Counted from the stretch's first letter, positions 26,438 through 36,604 are shown. The stretch: 64,000 nt of DNA from Riemerella columbipharyngis (GCF_900101995.1 NZ_FNAS01000004.1:62001-126000); one strand, 5' to 3'. Notes: generated from the sequence alone by a model not told the origin. Program-made: numbers and translations.

Positions 26438-29400
26438 ATGAAAAATTTCAATGAATATAACGGTCTGGATTTAATAAGTATAGCCCAAGATGTAGAGAGG
26501 TTTTGGAAAAAGAATGACACTTTCAAAAAATCTATGGAGATCAGGAAAGGAAATCCTGAATTTGTATTCTATGAAGGACCACCTTCCGCTAATGGTATGC
26601 CCGGAATCCACCATGTGATGGCAAGAACTATAAAAGATATCTTCTGCCGTTACCAAACCCAAAATGGGAAATTGGTGTTTAGAAAAGCTGGCTGGGATAC
26701 GCACGGCCTGCCGGTAGAATTGGGGGTGGAGAAAGAACTGGGTATTGTGAAAGAGGATATTGGTAAAAAAATTTCTGTAGAAGATTATAACCAAGCTTGC
26801 CGTGATGCCGTGATGCGTTATACTGATGTTTGGAATAATCTTACCGAGAAGATAGGTTATTGGGTAGATTTGGAAAACCCTTATATCACCTACAAATCCA
26901 AATATATGGAAAGCGTGTGGTGGTTGCTGAAAGAGCTATATAAAAAAGGATTGATTTATAAAGGCTATACGATACAGCCTTATTCTCCAAAAGCAGGAAC
27001 AGGGCTGTCTTCCCACGAGCTTAATCAGCCTGGTACTTATAGAGATGTTTCGGATACGACGATTGTAGCACAGTTCAAGGTAGAAAAAGAATCTACGGCA
27101 TTGTTCAATGATGTGGACGGCGATGTACATATCTTAGCATGGACAACTACCCCTTGGACGCTACCTTCCAATACAGCTTTGACCATAGGAAAACACATTG
27201 ACTATGTCTTAGTGAAAACCTTCAACCAATATACAGGTGAGCCTGTGAATGTGGTTTTGGCAAAAGTCTTATTGAATAAAAACTTTGGTAAAAAATACTT
27301 TGAGGGCAGCGATGAGCAACTGAGCCAATACAAGCTGGAGGACAAAACCATTCCGTATAAAATTTTTAAAGAATTTAGAGGAGCAGAATTAGTAGGAACT
27401 AAGTACGAGCAGCTTGTGCCTTGGTTTACTCCTGATGAGGGTGCAGAAAAAGCATTCCGCGTGATACCGGGAGACTTTGTAACCACCGAAGACGGAACGG
27501 GTGTCGTACATACTGCTCCTACTTTTGGTGCAGATGATGCCAGAGTAGCGAAAGAGAACGGAATCCCGCCAATGCTTGTAAGAGATGAAAGAGATAATTT
27601 GGTTCCGCTGGTGGATTTGCAGGGTAAATTTATTTCGGGAGAACGAGTACCGGAGCTTTTTGCCAATAAATATATTAAAAACGAATATTATACAGAAAAC
27701 GCACCCGAAAAATCTTGGGATGTGGAGCTTGCCATATTGCTGAAAACAGAAAATAAAGCCTTTAAGGTAGAGAAATATACCCACTCTTATCCTCACTGTT
27801 GGCGTACGGATAAGCCTATTCTTTATTATCCGATGGACTCGTGGTTTGTAAAAATGACCACCGTAAAAGAGCGTTTGGTAGAGCTTAACAGAGAGGTGAA
27901 TTGGAAGCCTAAGGCGACAGGAGAAGGGCGTTTTGCCAATTGGCTGGAGAATGTAAATGATTGGAATTTATCGCGTTCCAGATACTGGGGTATCCCTCTT
28001 CCGATATGGAGAACCGAAGATTTGAAAGAAGAAAAAATCATCGGCTCGGTAGAGGAATTTATTCAAGAAATAGATAAAGCCGTAGAGGCAGGCGTAATGG
28101 CAGAAAATCCTTATAAAGGTTTCCAAGTAGGAGATATGTCGGAGGAGAATTACGACAAAATAGACCTTCACAAAAATATAGTGGACGAGGTTATTTTAGT
28201 CTCTGATAGCGGAAAACCGATGAAACGCGAAACAGACCTTATAGATGTGTGGTTTGACTCTGGCTCTATGCCTTATGCCCAGCTGCATTATCCGTTTGAA
28301 AACAAATCTCTAATAGATGAGGGGGAAGCTTTTCCTGCGGATTTTATAGCGGAGGGCGTAGACCAGACAAGAGGATGGTTCTACACGCTTCATGCTATTG
28401 CCACTACGGTATTTGACTCTGTGGCTTACAAAAATGTAGTGTCAAACGGCTTGGTATTGGATAAGAACGGACAAAAAATGTCCAAGCGTCTTGGTAATGC
28501 AGTAGATCCTTTTGCCACATTAGAAAAATACGGTCCGGATGCTACCCGCTGGTATATGATTTCTAATGCCAATCCTTGGGAAAACTTAAAATTTGATATA
28601 GACGGAATAGACGAGATTAGGCGTAAATTCTTTGGGACATTGTACAATACTTACTCGTTCTTCGCCCTTTATGCCAATGTAGACGGTTTCCGATACGAAG
28701 AAAAAGAAGTAGAAAACCGCCCTGAGATAGACCGTTGGATTTTGTCGGAGCTTAATCTTCTTATCAAAGAAGTAAAAACGTTTTATGAAGATTATGAACC
28801 AACTAAGGCTACGCGTATTATCAATACTTTTGTTAATGACAATCTTAGTAATTGGTATGTAAGACTTTGCCGTCGTCGTTTCTGGAAAGGCGATTATACG
28901 GAAGATAAAATCTCTGCATACCAAACGCTTTATACTTGCTTAGAAACGGTGGCAAAACTATCTGCACCGGTAGCACCGTTTTTTATGGACAGACTTTATC
29001 AAGATTTGAATGATGTTACAAGCAGAGACCATGCAGAGAGCGTACACCTTACGGATTTTCCTATCGCAAATGATGCCCTGATAGACCAAGAATTGGTGGA
29101 TAAAACGCATCTCGCACAGCAGATTACTTCTATGGTATTTTCGCTAAGAAAAAAAGAAAATCTAAAAGTAAGACAGCCATTGCAAAAAGTGATGATTCCT
29201 ATTCTTGACAAGAAAATAGAATCTCAGATTTTAGATATTGCAGACCTTATAAAACAAGAGGTGAATGTGAAAGAGATAGAGCTTATAAATGCAGATGAGG
29301 CAAAAGACCTTATTGTGAAGCAAGTGAAACCAAACTTTAAGGCTCTTGGTCCTAAGCTCGGAAAAGATATGAAGATGGTGGGCAGTGCGATACAGAATCT

Positions 29401-29824
29401 ATCTGCCGAGGCTATCGCACAGCTTGAAAATGAAGGGAAAATAAGCGTAGAAGGCTACGAAATAGGAATAGAAGATGTGGAAATATCGGCTAAAGACATT
29501 CCGGGCTGGACGATCGCTTCCGAGGGTAAAATTACTGTAGCTTTGGACTTGACTCTTACCGATGAATTAAGGGCAGAAGGTGTAGCGAGAGAGTTTATCA
29601 ATAGAATCCAAAATTTGAGAAAAGAAAGCGATTTTGAGCTTACGGATAAAATTAAAATTCAGTTAACAAAAAATTGTCCATATTTGACCGCAATTTTGAA
29701 CAATGAAAATTATATCTCATCTGAAGTGCTTTCATCTAAGATCGAAACAGTAGAAAACTTAGCCCAAGCCCACGAGATAGAAATAGACGAACAAAAATTT
29801 AGTGTAAATATAGAAGTAGTTTAA
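26438..29824 (+). CDS. ileS: isoleucyl-tRNA synthetase
   Basis: A class Ia enzyme of 1128 residues that charges tRNA-Ile and edits valine. The HIGH-type motif is PGIHHVMART (about 53), the CP1 editing domain follows (about 185-420, with TTPWTLPSNTAL), and the KMSKS motif is KMSKRLGN (about 685). The anticodon-binding domain and a long C-terminal part complete the eukaryotic-like (mupirocin-resistant type) form common in Bacteroidota, without the zinc-finger end of the shorter bacterial form. It is monocistronic or runs into the DksA-like gene. Confidence 0.96.
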   Translation: MKNFNEYNGLDLISIAQDVERFWKKNDTFKKSMEIRKGNPEFVFYEGPPSANGMPGIHHVMARTIKDIFCRYQTQNGKLVFRKAGWDTHGLPVELGVEKELGIVKEDIGKKISVEDYNQACRDAVMRYTDVWNNLTEKIGYWVDLENPYITYKSKYMESVWWLLKELYKKGLIYKGYTIQPYSPKAGTGLSSHELNQPGTYRDVSDTTIVAQFKVEKESTALFNDVDGDVHILAWTTTPWTLPSNTALTIGKHIDYVLVKTFNQYTGEPVNVVLAKVLLNKNFGKKYFEGSDEQLSQYKLEDKTIPYKIFKEFRGAELVGTKYEQLVPWFTPDEGAEKAFRVIPGDFVTTEDGTGVVHTAPTFGADDARVAKENGIPPMLVRDERDNLVPLVDLQGKFISGERVPELFANKYIKNEYYTENAPEKSWDVELAILLKTENKAFKVEKYTHSYPHCWRTDKPILYYPMDSWFVKMTTVKERLVELNREVNWKPKATGEGRFANWLENVNDWNLSRSRYWGIPLPIWRTEDLKEEKIIGSVEEFIQEIDKAVEAGVMAENPYKGFQVGDMSEENYDKIDLHKNIVDEVILVSDSGKPMKRETDLIDVWFDSGSMPYAQLHYPFENKSLIDEGEAFPADFIAEGVDQTRGWFYTLHAIATTVFDSVAYKNVVSNGLVLDKNGQKMSKRLGNAVDPFATLEKYGPDATRWYMISNANPWENLKFDIDGIDEIRRKFFGTLYNTYSFFALYANVDGFRYEEKEVENRPEIDRWILSELNLLIKEVKTFYEDYEPTKATRIINTFVNDNLSNWYVRLCRRRFWKGDYTEDKISAYQTLYTCLETVAKLSAPVAPFFMDRLYQDLNDVTSRDHAESVHLTDFPIANDALIDQELVDKTHLAQQITSMVFSLRKKENLKVRQPLQKVMIPILDKKIESQILDIADLIKQEVNVKEIELINADEAKDLIVKQVKPNFKALGPKLGKDMKMVGSAIQNLSAEAIAQLENEGKISVEGYEIGIEDVEISAKDIPGWTIASEGKITVALDLTLTDELRAEGVAREFINRIQNLRKESDFELTDKIKIQLTKNCPYLTAILNNENYISSEVLSSKIETVENLAQAHEIEIDEQKFSVNIEVV

Positions 29825-29830
29825 CCCCTG

Positions 29831-29858
29831 TGGATACGCTGTGAAAGTAGCGTATCCA
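29831..29858 (+). promoter_or_regulatory. perfect 10-bp hairpin between ileS and the DksA-like gene
   Basis: Arms TGGATACGCT (29831-29840) and AGCGTATCCA (29849-29858) with loop GTGAAAGT. It starts 7 bases after the ileS stop and ends 21 bases before the next ATG. There is no T-run after it, so a terminator is doubtful; an RNA-processing or leader element is possible. Confidence 0.5.
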
Positions 29859-29878
29859 ATTACAAAAAGCACACAAAT

Positions 29879-30259
29879 ATGAAAACAGAAAGACAACGAT
29901 ACAGTGATGAAGAATTACAGGAGTTTAAGGAGCTTATAGAAAATAAAATAGAAAAAGCAGAGAAAGATTTGGCACTCATTAAACAAAATTTTATTAATGA
30001 CCAAAATAATGGTACAGACGACACTTCGCCTACTTTCAAAGCGTTTGAAGAAGGAGCAGAGACGCTTAGCAAAGAGCAAAATGCTATACTTGCGGGGCGT
30101 CAGGAAAAATTTATCAGAGATCTGAAATTGGCCTTAGTGAGAATAGAAAACAAAACCTATGGTGTATGCCGCGTAACAGGAAAGCTAATCAATAAAGAAC
30201 GCTTGAAAGCAGTGCCTCACGCTACGCTGAGCATAGAAGCAAAAAATAAACAGAGATAG
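29879..30259 (+). CDS. TraR/DksA-family protein
   Basis: A 126-residue protein with a long N-terminal coiled coil (about 10-90) and a C-terminal zinc-finger-like domain (YGVCRVTGKLINKERLKAVP, then ATLSIEAKNK). Only one of the four zinc cysteines is kept (Cys103), as is usual in Bacteroidota members. DksA proteins enter the RNA polymerase secondary channel and work with ppGpp. Whether this one does is inference. It follows ileS after a hairpin and precedes lspA by 68 bases, as often seen in Flavobacteriia. Confidence 0.88.
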   Translation: MKTERQRYSDEELQEFKELIENKIEKAEKDLALIKQNFINDQNNGTDDTSPTFKAFEEGAETLSKEQNAILAGRQEKFIRDLKLALVRIENKTYGVCRVTGKLINKERLKAVPHATLSIEAKNKQR

Positions 30260-30327
30260 TTTGAAGAGGTGTCCTATGTAGAATATAGGATATCTTCTTT
30301 TTTAATTATGATTTTTTATAAATAAGA

Positions 30328-30951
30328 ATGAAAAAAATAGCATTCATTACACTTTTGATATTATTCATAGATCAGGTAACTAAAATTTATGTCAAAACTC
30401 ATTTTACTCTGGGGGAAAGTATTGAAGTTTTTGGACTGAAATGGTGGCGTTTTACTTTCGTAGAAAATCCGGGAATGGCTTACGGTGTCCATTTTGGAGG
30501 ACTTTTAGGTAAATATTTACTTGTGATTATTCGTGTGGTAGTGATTGCCGTTATGTTGGTTTATTTTCGGAAGTGGCTTAGAGAAGGTGCTTCTAATTAT
30601 TTTATTGTACCGATGGCAATGATTTTTGCGGGAGCTGTCGGAAATCTTATTGACGGAATGTTTTACGGAATGATTTTCAATAGTGGTACTACTTTTTCGG
30701 AAAGTATAAATCACTGGATTTCCTACGACGGGGTTTCTCGTCTTGTTCCTCTTGGACAAGGTTATTCCTCGTTTATGAAAGGCTGTGTGGTAGATATGTT
30801 CCATTTTCCGTTATTCAATTTTGATTTTGCAGGGCGGCATTTTGAGTTTTTTAGTTATATTTTTAATGTTGCAGATTCTTCCATTACTATAGGATTTCTT
30901 TTTCTTATTTTGTTCAAAAATAAGGCATTCCCTAATGGGTTTGATTTTTAG
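30328..30951 (+). CDS. lspA: lipoprotein signal peptidase (signal peptidase II)
   Basis: A 207-residue inner-membrane aspartyl protease that cuts lipoprotein signal peptides before the lipidated Cys. Four transmembrane helices are seen. Conserved boxes are DQVTKIYVK near the N-terminus, VENPGMAYG, GNLIDGM, the first catalytic Asp in GCVVDMFHFP and the second in FNVADSSITIG. The extra 40 or so residues between GNLIDGM and VVDMF are an insertion typical of Bacteroidota. The window contains probable substrates, such as the Dcp-like lipoprotein. Confidence 0.95.
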   Translation: MKKIAFITLLILFIDQVTKIYVKTHFTLGESIEVFGLKWWRFTFVENPGMAYGVHFGGLLGKYLLVIIRVVVIAVMLVYFRKWLREGASNYFIVPMAMIFAGAVGNLIDGMFYGMIFNSGTTFSESINHWISYDGVSRLVPLGQGYSSFMKGCVVDMFHFPLFNFDFAGRHFEFFSYIFNVADSSITIGFLFLILFKNKAFPNGFDF

Positions 30952-31052
30952 ATGTGTTATTCTTGCAGATAACGCTCTTTCGGAATTTTGTTCTTGTACT
31001 CAAAATTTAGCTGAATGTGTTGTAACTTTGCAATCTTCACATTTGTAATGCT

Positions 31053-34000
31053 TTGGTATTTAGTCCTAAAAATATAATCTTGTGGTTTTCCCTTTTTATC
31101 TTTAATTGGGGAAGCGGACAGGTGTTTTCATGGAAAAATCCCAACTTAAAAAAAGACAGTACCCTTATAGACAGCCTCGTTGCTGAGAAGATTAATAAAG
31201 ATTTCTTTACCAAAGATACTTTGGACTTTATAAAAAAACAGAACAAGCTCTATATAGACGAAGCGGTATTGGTAAAGAAAAATCCCGCACAAATGCTTTC
31301 GGACCTGAACGCAAAAGGAGCCATCATCCGAGGGGTAAATTTCGGTAATACGCAGGGGTCTTCTGTGCAGAGTTCTATGGATCTTCAGATTGCAGGCAAA
31401 GTGAGCAAAGATGTCTCGGTAACGGCAAGTATCTCGGATCACAATCTTCCTATACAGGCAGACGGCTATACACAGACTTTAGATGAGTTTGATAAAATTT
31501 TCATTCGCTTAAATATAAAAAAGAATACCATTATAAAAGCAGGGAATATAGAGCCGGAGAACCATACGGGCTATTTCTCCAAATACCAAAGAAGAAGTAT
31601 GGGACTGGCTCTGGATACAAAATTGGGAACGGAAAATAGTACAAGGCTTAACCTCTCTGCAGGCGTATCCCGAAGTGAGTTCCACCGCATCAGATTTCAG
31701 GGAATAGAAGGCAGCCAAGGACCGTATAGGCTGACAGGAAAGAATGGCGAAACTTTCATTACCGTAATTTCCGGCTCTGAGCAGGTTTTCTTAGATGGTG
31801 TTCTGATGAAGCGGGGAAAAAGCCAAGATTACACGATAAATTATAATACCGGAGAAATTACTTTTACGAGTTTTAGACCTATTTATCAGCAAAATTTTAT
31901 TACTGTATCTTACAATTATACCAATAGAAATTATACACGGTACCTCTTTACGGGTGGAGTGCAGCGGGATTTTGACAAGTTGAAATTAGGAGTGAGCTGG
32001 TTTTCGGAGAGTGATAATAAATTTGCCCCTTTATCTCTTGACCTTAGCGAGAGAGATGAGGAAATATTGGCAAAAGCAGGCAGCAATCCGGCACTAATGT
32101 ATGCCCCTTCCGCTGCGGAAACAAACTACGACCCCAATAAAATTCTTTATAGGAAGGTAAGCCATCCCAATGGCGATTATTACGAATTTTCTACGGATTC
32201 CAGCCTTACTCTTTATCAGGTAGCGTTTACTTATTTTGGAGAGAACAAAGGGGATTATAAAATAAAACAAACCACCAACAATGGGCAGGTTTTTGAGTAT
32301 GTAGGGGCAAATAATGGAGACTACTCTCCGCTGAGGAAACTTCCTGCACCACAAAAATCACAGATGATTTCTGCTCATTCGGTATATGAGATGGATAGAG
32401 GGAGAGTCGTTACGGATTTTTCATTGAGCAACTTTGATGCGAATACATTTTCTACTTTGGACAACCATCAAAATATAGGATATGCCGGACATATCTTAGC
32501 GGAGAAAACTTTTTCTAAAAATAATTGGACAGCTACCCCTAAGGTAGAATTTAGGCATATCAGCAGTCGTTACCATATTTTAGATAGAATTAATGATGTG
32601 GAGTTTGCACGAAATTTTAACCTCTCGCAGGAATTTAATCAACGGACGCAGAACCAATTGGTATTAGGAATAGATAATCACTGGGCAAAGCAGGGAAATC
32701 TCAGTTATCAATTTAATTTACTCAATGAAAGGTCGTCTTACAGAGGTGTGAAAAATGATTTTCAGTTTGACTGGAATACGCGGAGAACTTCTACTACGGC
32801 TTATTTTTCGCATTTGGGGACGCGTTCGCCGCTTCAGCATACCCGTGTAAAAGGTGGTACAGAATATAGACTATTGGGAGCAAAGGGCTTTTGGGCAGCA
32901 GGGGGAAGTATGGAATATAATGCTAAGCATCTGGATAACCTCAATACACTTGAGACCGACAGCTACAGCTGGAAAGAGCTTTTCGTACAAAAGAAAATAG
33001 GGGACAGCACCCGCACAAAACTTTTGGCAAAACTTTATTACAGAACAAATGATTCGGTGCAAAGCCGTCAGCTGAAAAAGGTAAATGATATTTTAGGTCT
33101 AATGGCAGAGAGTCAGATTATTAAAACAGAAAAATCTACGCTGAATGCCCAAGTCCATTATCGCAGATTTTTTATAAAAGATTCTTTAATAAAACAACGA
33201 ACGGAAGATTTTATCTTGGGTAATATTCTCTACAGCCAACAGTTGTTTCGTAATGGGATGAGGCTCCAGGCATTCTATGAGCTGGGGAACGGCAGAGAGA
33301 TTCTGAGAGATTTCCAATACATAAAAGTGCCGGCAGGGCAAGGGTTTTACAAATGGACGGATTATAGTGGCGACGGCATACAGCAAATAGACGAGTTCGA
33401 GATAGCAGAATACTCGGATTTGGCTCAGTATATCAGGGTTTATACCAATGCGATTAAGTATGTTCCGTCTAATAAAAACAAGTTGCAGCTGGCTCTGTTC
33501 GTCAATCCTGCCGTTATTTTTAATTCTGAAAATGACTTCCTCAAACGCTGGAACTTCAATCTTTCTATCTTCTCTCAAAACTCTTATTACAAAGGGAAAA
33601 GAACACTGGTGCTAAGCCCTTTTGAGAGGAATGCTTCGCAGATTCTTAAAAATCAAAATATATTGGGGAGCATACAGTTTAGTAATAATGAAAAATCAGG
33701 CTGGAACGGCAGCTATCAATTCATTAACAATAATAATATCATCAATGCCAACCAAAGTAACGAAGTGCAAAAAATGACTTCTAATACCCTGACGATAGGC
33801 TATTGGTTTAGCCGTCAGTTTCGTATAGATTGGGAAAACCGCTACCAAAATTCGGCTCATTTTTCGGAAGTTTTCAAGACACGGGATTATAAAATCAGAC
33901 AAGCGGAAACCAAACCAAAACTCATCTATTCCCCTACGGATGCCATACAAGTAGAATTTTCTTCTTCGTATAAAGTGAAAAACCGCTTAGAGGCTTCGGA

Positions 34001-34286
34001 TTTCCTCAAAGCTTATAATATCACTGGCTCTTTGCAGTGGTCTTTCAGCAGGACGGTGATTAGAGGTATGTTTTCTTTTATTAATAATGATTTCAGCGGC
34101 AACAGCAACAGTATCGTGGGCAATGTAATGCTGGACGGACTGAAACCGGGTAAAAACAAAGTCTGGACATTATATTTCCAACAGCCTCTCACAAGGCTCA
34201 TTCAGATGAACCTCAACTATGAGGGGCGGAACTCAGGGGACAGGACGATACATATAGGCAGCGTCCAAGTCAGTGCCAATTTTTAA
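31053..34286 (+). CDS. SprA-related outer-membrane beta-barrel protein
   Basis: A 1077-residue exported protein. A hydrophobic signal (about 8-24) precedes a region (about 85-150) with RGVNFGNTQGSSVQSSMDLQ, DHNLPIQADGYTQTLDEFDK, a pattern close to the repeated N-terminal module of SprA, the type IX secretion translocon. Most of the rest is aromatic, alternating beta-strand sequence ending in VQVSANF, as in barrel proteins. It is far shorter than SprA (about 2400). The frame has no ATG near the start; TTG 31053 is the likely start, 23 bases after the -7 match TAACTTTG. Its own function is unknown. Confidence 0.7.
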   Translation: MVFSPKNIILWFSLFIFNWGSGQVFSWKNPNLKKDSTLIDSLVAEKINKDFFTKDTLDFIKKQNKLYIDEAVLVKKNPAQMLSDLNAKGAIIRGVNFGNTQGSSVQSSMDLQIAGKVSKDVSVTASISDHNLPIQADGYTQTLDEFDKIFIRLNIKKNTIIKAGNIEPENHTGYFSKYQRRSMGLALDTKLGTENSTRLNLSAGVSRSEFHRIRFQGIEGSQGPYRLTGKNGETFITVISGSEQVFLDGVLMKRGKSQDYTINYNTGEITFTSFRPIYQQNFITVSYNYTNRNYTRYLFTGGVQRDFDKLKLGVSWFSESDNKFAPLSLDLSERDEEILAKAGSNPALMYAPSAAETNYDPNKILYRKVSHPNGDYYEFSTDSSLTLYQVAFTYFGENKGDYKIKQTTNNGQVFEYVGANNGDYSPLRKLPAPQKSQMISAHSVYEMDRGRVVTDFSLSNFDANTFSTLDNHQNIGYAGHILAEKTFSKNNWTATPKVEFRHISSRYHILDRINDVEFARNFNLSQEFNQRTQNQLVLGIDNHWAKQGNLSYQFNLLNERSSYRGVKNDFQFDWNTRRTSTTAYFSHLGTRSPLQHTRVKGGTEYRLLGAKGFWAAGGSMEYNAKHLDNLNTLETDSYSWKELFVQKKIGDSTRTKLLAKLYYRTNDSVQSRQLKKVNDILGLMAESQIIKTEKSTLNAQVHYRRFFIKDSLIKQRTEDFILGNILYSQQLFRNGMRLQAFYELGNGREILRDFQYIKVPAGQGFYKWTDYSGDGIQQIDEFEIAEYSDLAQYIRVYTNAIKYVPSNKNKLQLALFVNPAVIFNSENDFLKRWNFNLSIFSQNSYYKGKRTLVLSPFERNASQILKNQNILGSIQFSNNEKSGWNGSYQFINNNNIINANQSNEVQKMTSNTLTIGYWFSRQFRIDWENRYQNSAHFSEVFKTRDYKIRQAETKPKLIYSPTDAIQVEFSSSYKVKNRLEASDFLKAYNITGSLQWSFSRTVIRGMFSFINNDFSGNSNSIVGNVMLDGLKPGKNKVWTLYFQQPLTRLIQMNLNYEGRNSGDRTIHIGSVQVSANF

Positions 34287-34320
34287 CAATAAAACCGAAG
34301 CAAACCTCTTAAACTAAATA

Positions 34321-34971
34321 TTATTTCTGAAGTTTCTCGCCGTAGCTTAAATCTCCGGCATCGCCCAATCCCGGTGTGATATAGCCCTTTGAGGTAAGGT
34401 TTTTGTCCATTGCACCTACCCAAATTTTTGCATTGGGATAAGCCTTTTGAACATTCTCTACGCCCTCTGTACTTGCTATGGCTGCCACTATGTGTAGTTG
34501 TATCGGGGTGCCGTGTGTCAATAAATCTTTAAGGGCTTCTATAAGAGAGGCACCAGTGGCAAGCATAGGGTCTGCTACAATTAGCGGACGCCCTTCTATA
34601 CTTGGGCAAGTGAGGTAGTCTTGTTTAATGCTGAAATAGTCGTTGGTATCGTGTTTTCTATAAGCAGCTACAAAACCACAATCTGCCTTGTCAAAGTAAT
34701 TAAGGACTCCTTGGAATAGGGGCACGCCAGCTCTTAGAATAGTGGTAATGACAGGCTGTACCGATATTGTTTTTGAAGTTATTTTATCCAAAGGTGTGGT
34801 GATTTCTACCTCCTCGTAGGGAAGCACTTTGCTGATTTCGTAGGCTGCGATTTCCCCTATCCTTTCCATGTTTCTGCGGAATTTCATTCGGTCCGTTTGT
34901 ACGGCAGTGTTTCGGAGGTCGTTTATCCATTCGGTGATGAGAGAGCATTCTTTTGATAATATTGTAGCCAT
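34321..34971 (-). CDS. upp: uracil phosphoribosyltransferase
   Basis: A 216-residue salvage enzyme that makes UMP from uracil and PRPP. The PRPP loop is VADPMLATGASLIEALK (about 128-145), and the uracil-binding C-terminus YITPGLGDAGDLSYG is intact. It is the last gene of the minus-strand unit recR-glycosyltransferase-upp, 21 bases after the glycosyltransferase. Three genes of unrelated function share the unit. Confidence 0.95.
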   Translation of the reverse strand: MATILSKECSLITEWINDLRNTAVQTDRMKFRRNMERIGEIAAYEISKVLPYEEVEITTPLDKITSKTISVQPVITTILRAGVPLFQGVLNYFDKADCGFVAAYRKHDTNDYFSIKQDYLTCPSIEGRPLIVADPMLATGASLIEALKDLLTHGTPIQLHIVAAIASTEGVENVQKAYPNAKIWVGAMDKNLTSKGYITPGLGDAGDLSYGEKLQK

Positions 34972-34992
34972 TTTTTTGTTGTGTTTAATAGT

Positions 34993-35841
34993 TTAATTTT
35001 TATAGTTGAACATTAGTTTTTCAATGTGGTATTTTAGTTTTAATCCTTTTTGCAGGATTTTGAATTTTCTCGGGGATTGTTCTTTGTAATATTTTTCTAT
35101 AAAAAGTTCCATTGCACCGTAGAAATTATTGAGATAGGTGTGGTCTTTTTTAGTACTTTGCCCTTTATGGTGGAGGATGGAGAATGCCCCGTAGTAATAA
35201 TTTTCAAATCCCATTCTGAGGAGTGTATAGCAGATATCTATGTCTTCTCCGTACATAAAATAACGCTCGTCCAGCCCACCGATTTCTTGGTAGGTTTTAT
35301 TCTTAATCAGCATAAAAGCCCCTGTGATGACTTCCACCGGTGCTATGGTGTTTTCCTTTATGTCGTTTCTGTAATAGTTTTTTCGCTGGCTATGATTAGA
35401 AGAGAATGGAGAGAATATTTTTTCAAAAGAATTGATGACATTGGGTACAGAGCGTTTGCTTTCCGGTAAGAAAGAGCCTTTGGCATTATGCATTCGTACG
35501 CCTAAGCAACCGAAGTTTTGGCATTGGTCTGCAAACTTTATAATTTCGCTCATTCCTTCTTGCTCAAATTCCGTATCGGGGTTTAGAAGGAGTAAATATT
35601 CGCCCTTGGCGTGGCTGACGGCCTTGTTGTTGGCTTTGGAGAAACCCAAGTTGGAAGAAAACCCGATGAACTGTACTTTTGGGAACTCGTTGATGAGATT
35701 TTTCCAAGATTGGTCCGAGGAGTGGTTATCCGCTACTATTACTTCGTATTCTATGCCGTTTATAAATTTTTCAATAGACTTAAGGCAAGCCCTTAGCAGA
35801 GCCGTTACATTATAATTAACAATGATGATGCTTAGCTTCAT
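34993..35841 (-). CDS. family 2 glycosyltransferase
   Basis: A 282-residue inverting glycosyltransferase of the GT2, rhamnosyltransferase-like (WbbL) type. The GT-A domain begins MKLSIIIVNYN, has ADNHSSDQSW, a DxD-type LLLNPDTEFE, and the late motif GEDIDICYTLLRMG followed by HHKGQSTKKD. It has no membrane helix and works on the cytoplasmic face, probably in surface polysaccharide or glycan synthesis. Donor and acceptor are unknown. It lies 3 bases after recR. Confidence 0.87.
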   Translation of the reverse strand: MKLSIIIVNYNVTALLRACLKSIEKFINGIEYEVIVADNHSSDQSWKNLINEFPKVQFIGFSSNLGFSKANNKAVSHAKGEYLLLLNPDTEFEQEGMSEIIKFADQCQNFGCLGVRMHNAKGSFLPESKRSVPNVINSFEKIFSPFSSNHSQRKNYYRNDIKENTIAPVEVITGAFMLIKNKTYQEIGGLDERYFMYGEDIDICYTLLRMGFENYYYGAFSILHHKGQSTKKDHTYLNNFYGAMELFIEKYYKEQSPRKFKILQKGLKLKYHIEKLMFNYKN

Positions 35842-35844
35842 ACT

Positions 35845-36453
35845 TTAGCTTTCTTTGTAAGGAATTCTATTGATAATGGAACGCCCGAGAGAGATTTCGT
35901 CTGCGTATTCGAGCTCGTCTCCCACAGATATGCCTCTTGCAATATTTGTAAATGCGATAGGCAGGTGCTTGAATTTTTTGTAAAGATAATACGCTGTGGT
36001 ATCTCCTTCCATAGTGGCAGGGAGGGCAAAGATAAGTTCTTCTATTTCTCTGGTATTAAGTTTTTCTTCCAAACTTGCAATATTGAGTTGATGCGGGCCG
36101 ATGCCTTCCATAGGAGATATTACACCACCTAAAACCAAGTAGCGTCCCTTATACTTTCCTGTGTTTTCTATTGCTATTACATCTCTTACATCTTCTACCA
36201 CACATAGTAGTTTGGTGTTTCGGGATTCATCTGCACAAATATCGCAGATATCGGCATCGGAAAAGTTGTGGCACTCTTTGCAATATTTAATGTCTGTAAC
36301 CAAATGTTTAATAGCTTCTCCTAATGCGAGACCCTGTCTTTCTGGTTGTTTCAGAATGTGTAATGCCAAGCGTATAGCCGATTTTCTGCCAATACCCGGT
36401 AATCCGGATATTTCATCTACTACATTTTCTAAAACCTTACTCGGAAATTTCAT
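35845..36453 (-). CDS. recR: recombination mediator RecR
   Basis: A 202-residue DNA-binding protein of the RecFOR gap-repair pathway that helps load RecA. An N-terminal helix-hairpin-helix (LPGIGRKSAIRLALHIL) is followed by a four-Cys zinc motif (CKECHNFSDADICDIC) and a Toprim domain (VVEDVRDVIAIE). It is the first gene of the recR-GT2-upp unit and has a consensus promoter upstream. Confidence 0.96.
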   Translation of the reverse strand: MKFPSKVLENVVDEISGLPGIGRKSAIRLALHILKQPERQGLALGEAIKHLVTDIKYCKECHNFSDADICDICADESRNTKLLCVVEDVRDVIAIENTGKYKGRYLVLGGVISPMEGIGPHQLNIASLEEKLNTREIEELIFALPATMEGDTTAYYLYKKFKHLPIAFTNIARGISVGDELEYADEISLGRSIINRIPYKES

Positions 36454-36473
36454 ACGGTTATCTATAATATTTA

Positions 36474-36504
36474 CAAAAGTAATATTTTTTACGGACTATA
36501 CCAA
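36474..36504 (-). promoter_or_regulatory. promoter of recR-GT2-upp
   Basis: On the minus strand, TTG (36504-36502), a 20-base spacer and TACTTTTG (36481-36474) match the Bacteroidota consensus. The -7 element is 20 bases before the recR ATG. Confidence 0.7.
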
Positions 36505-36604
36505 TTGCTTGATGGAAAATAGACTAAATTAAGGTAATTTTATTTGATGGTAATTGACAAAAAGTTTTTGCATTAAGAAAATAATATGAAAAAATTCATA
36601 AATC

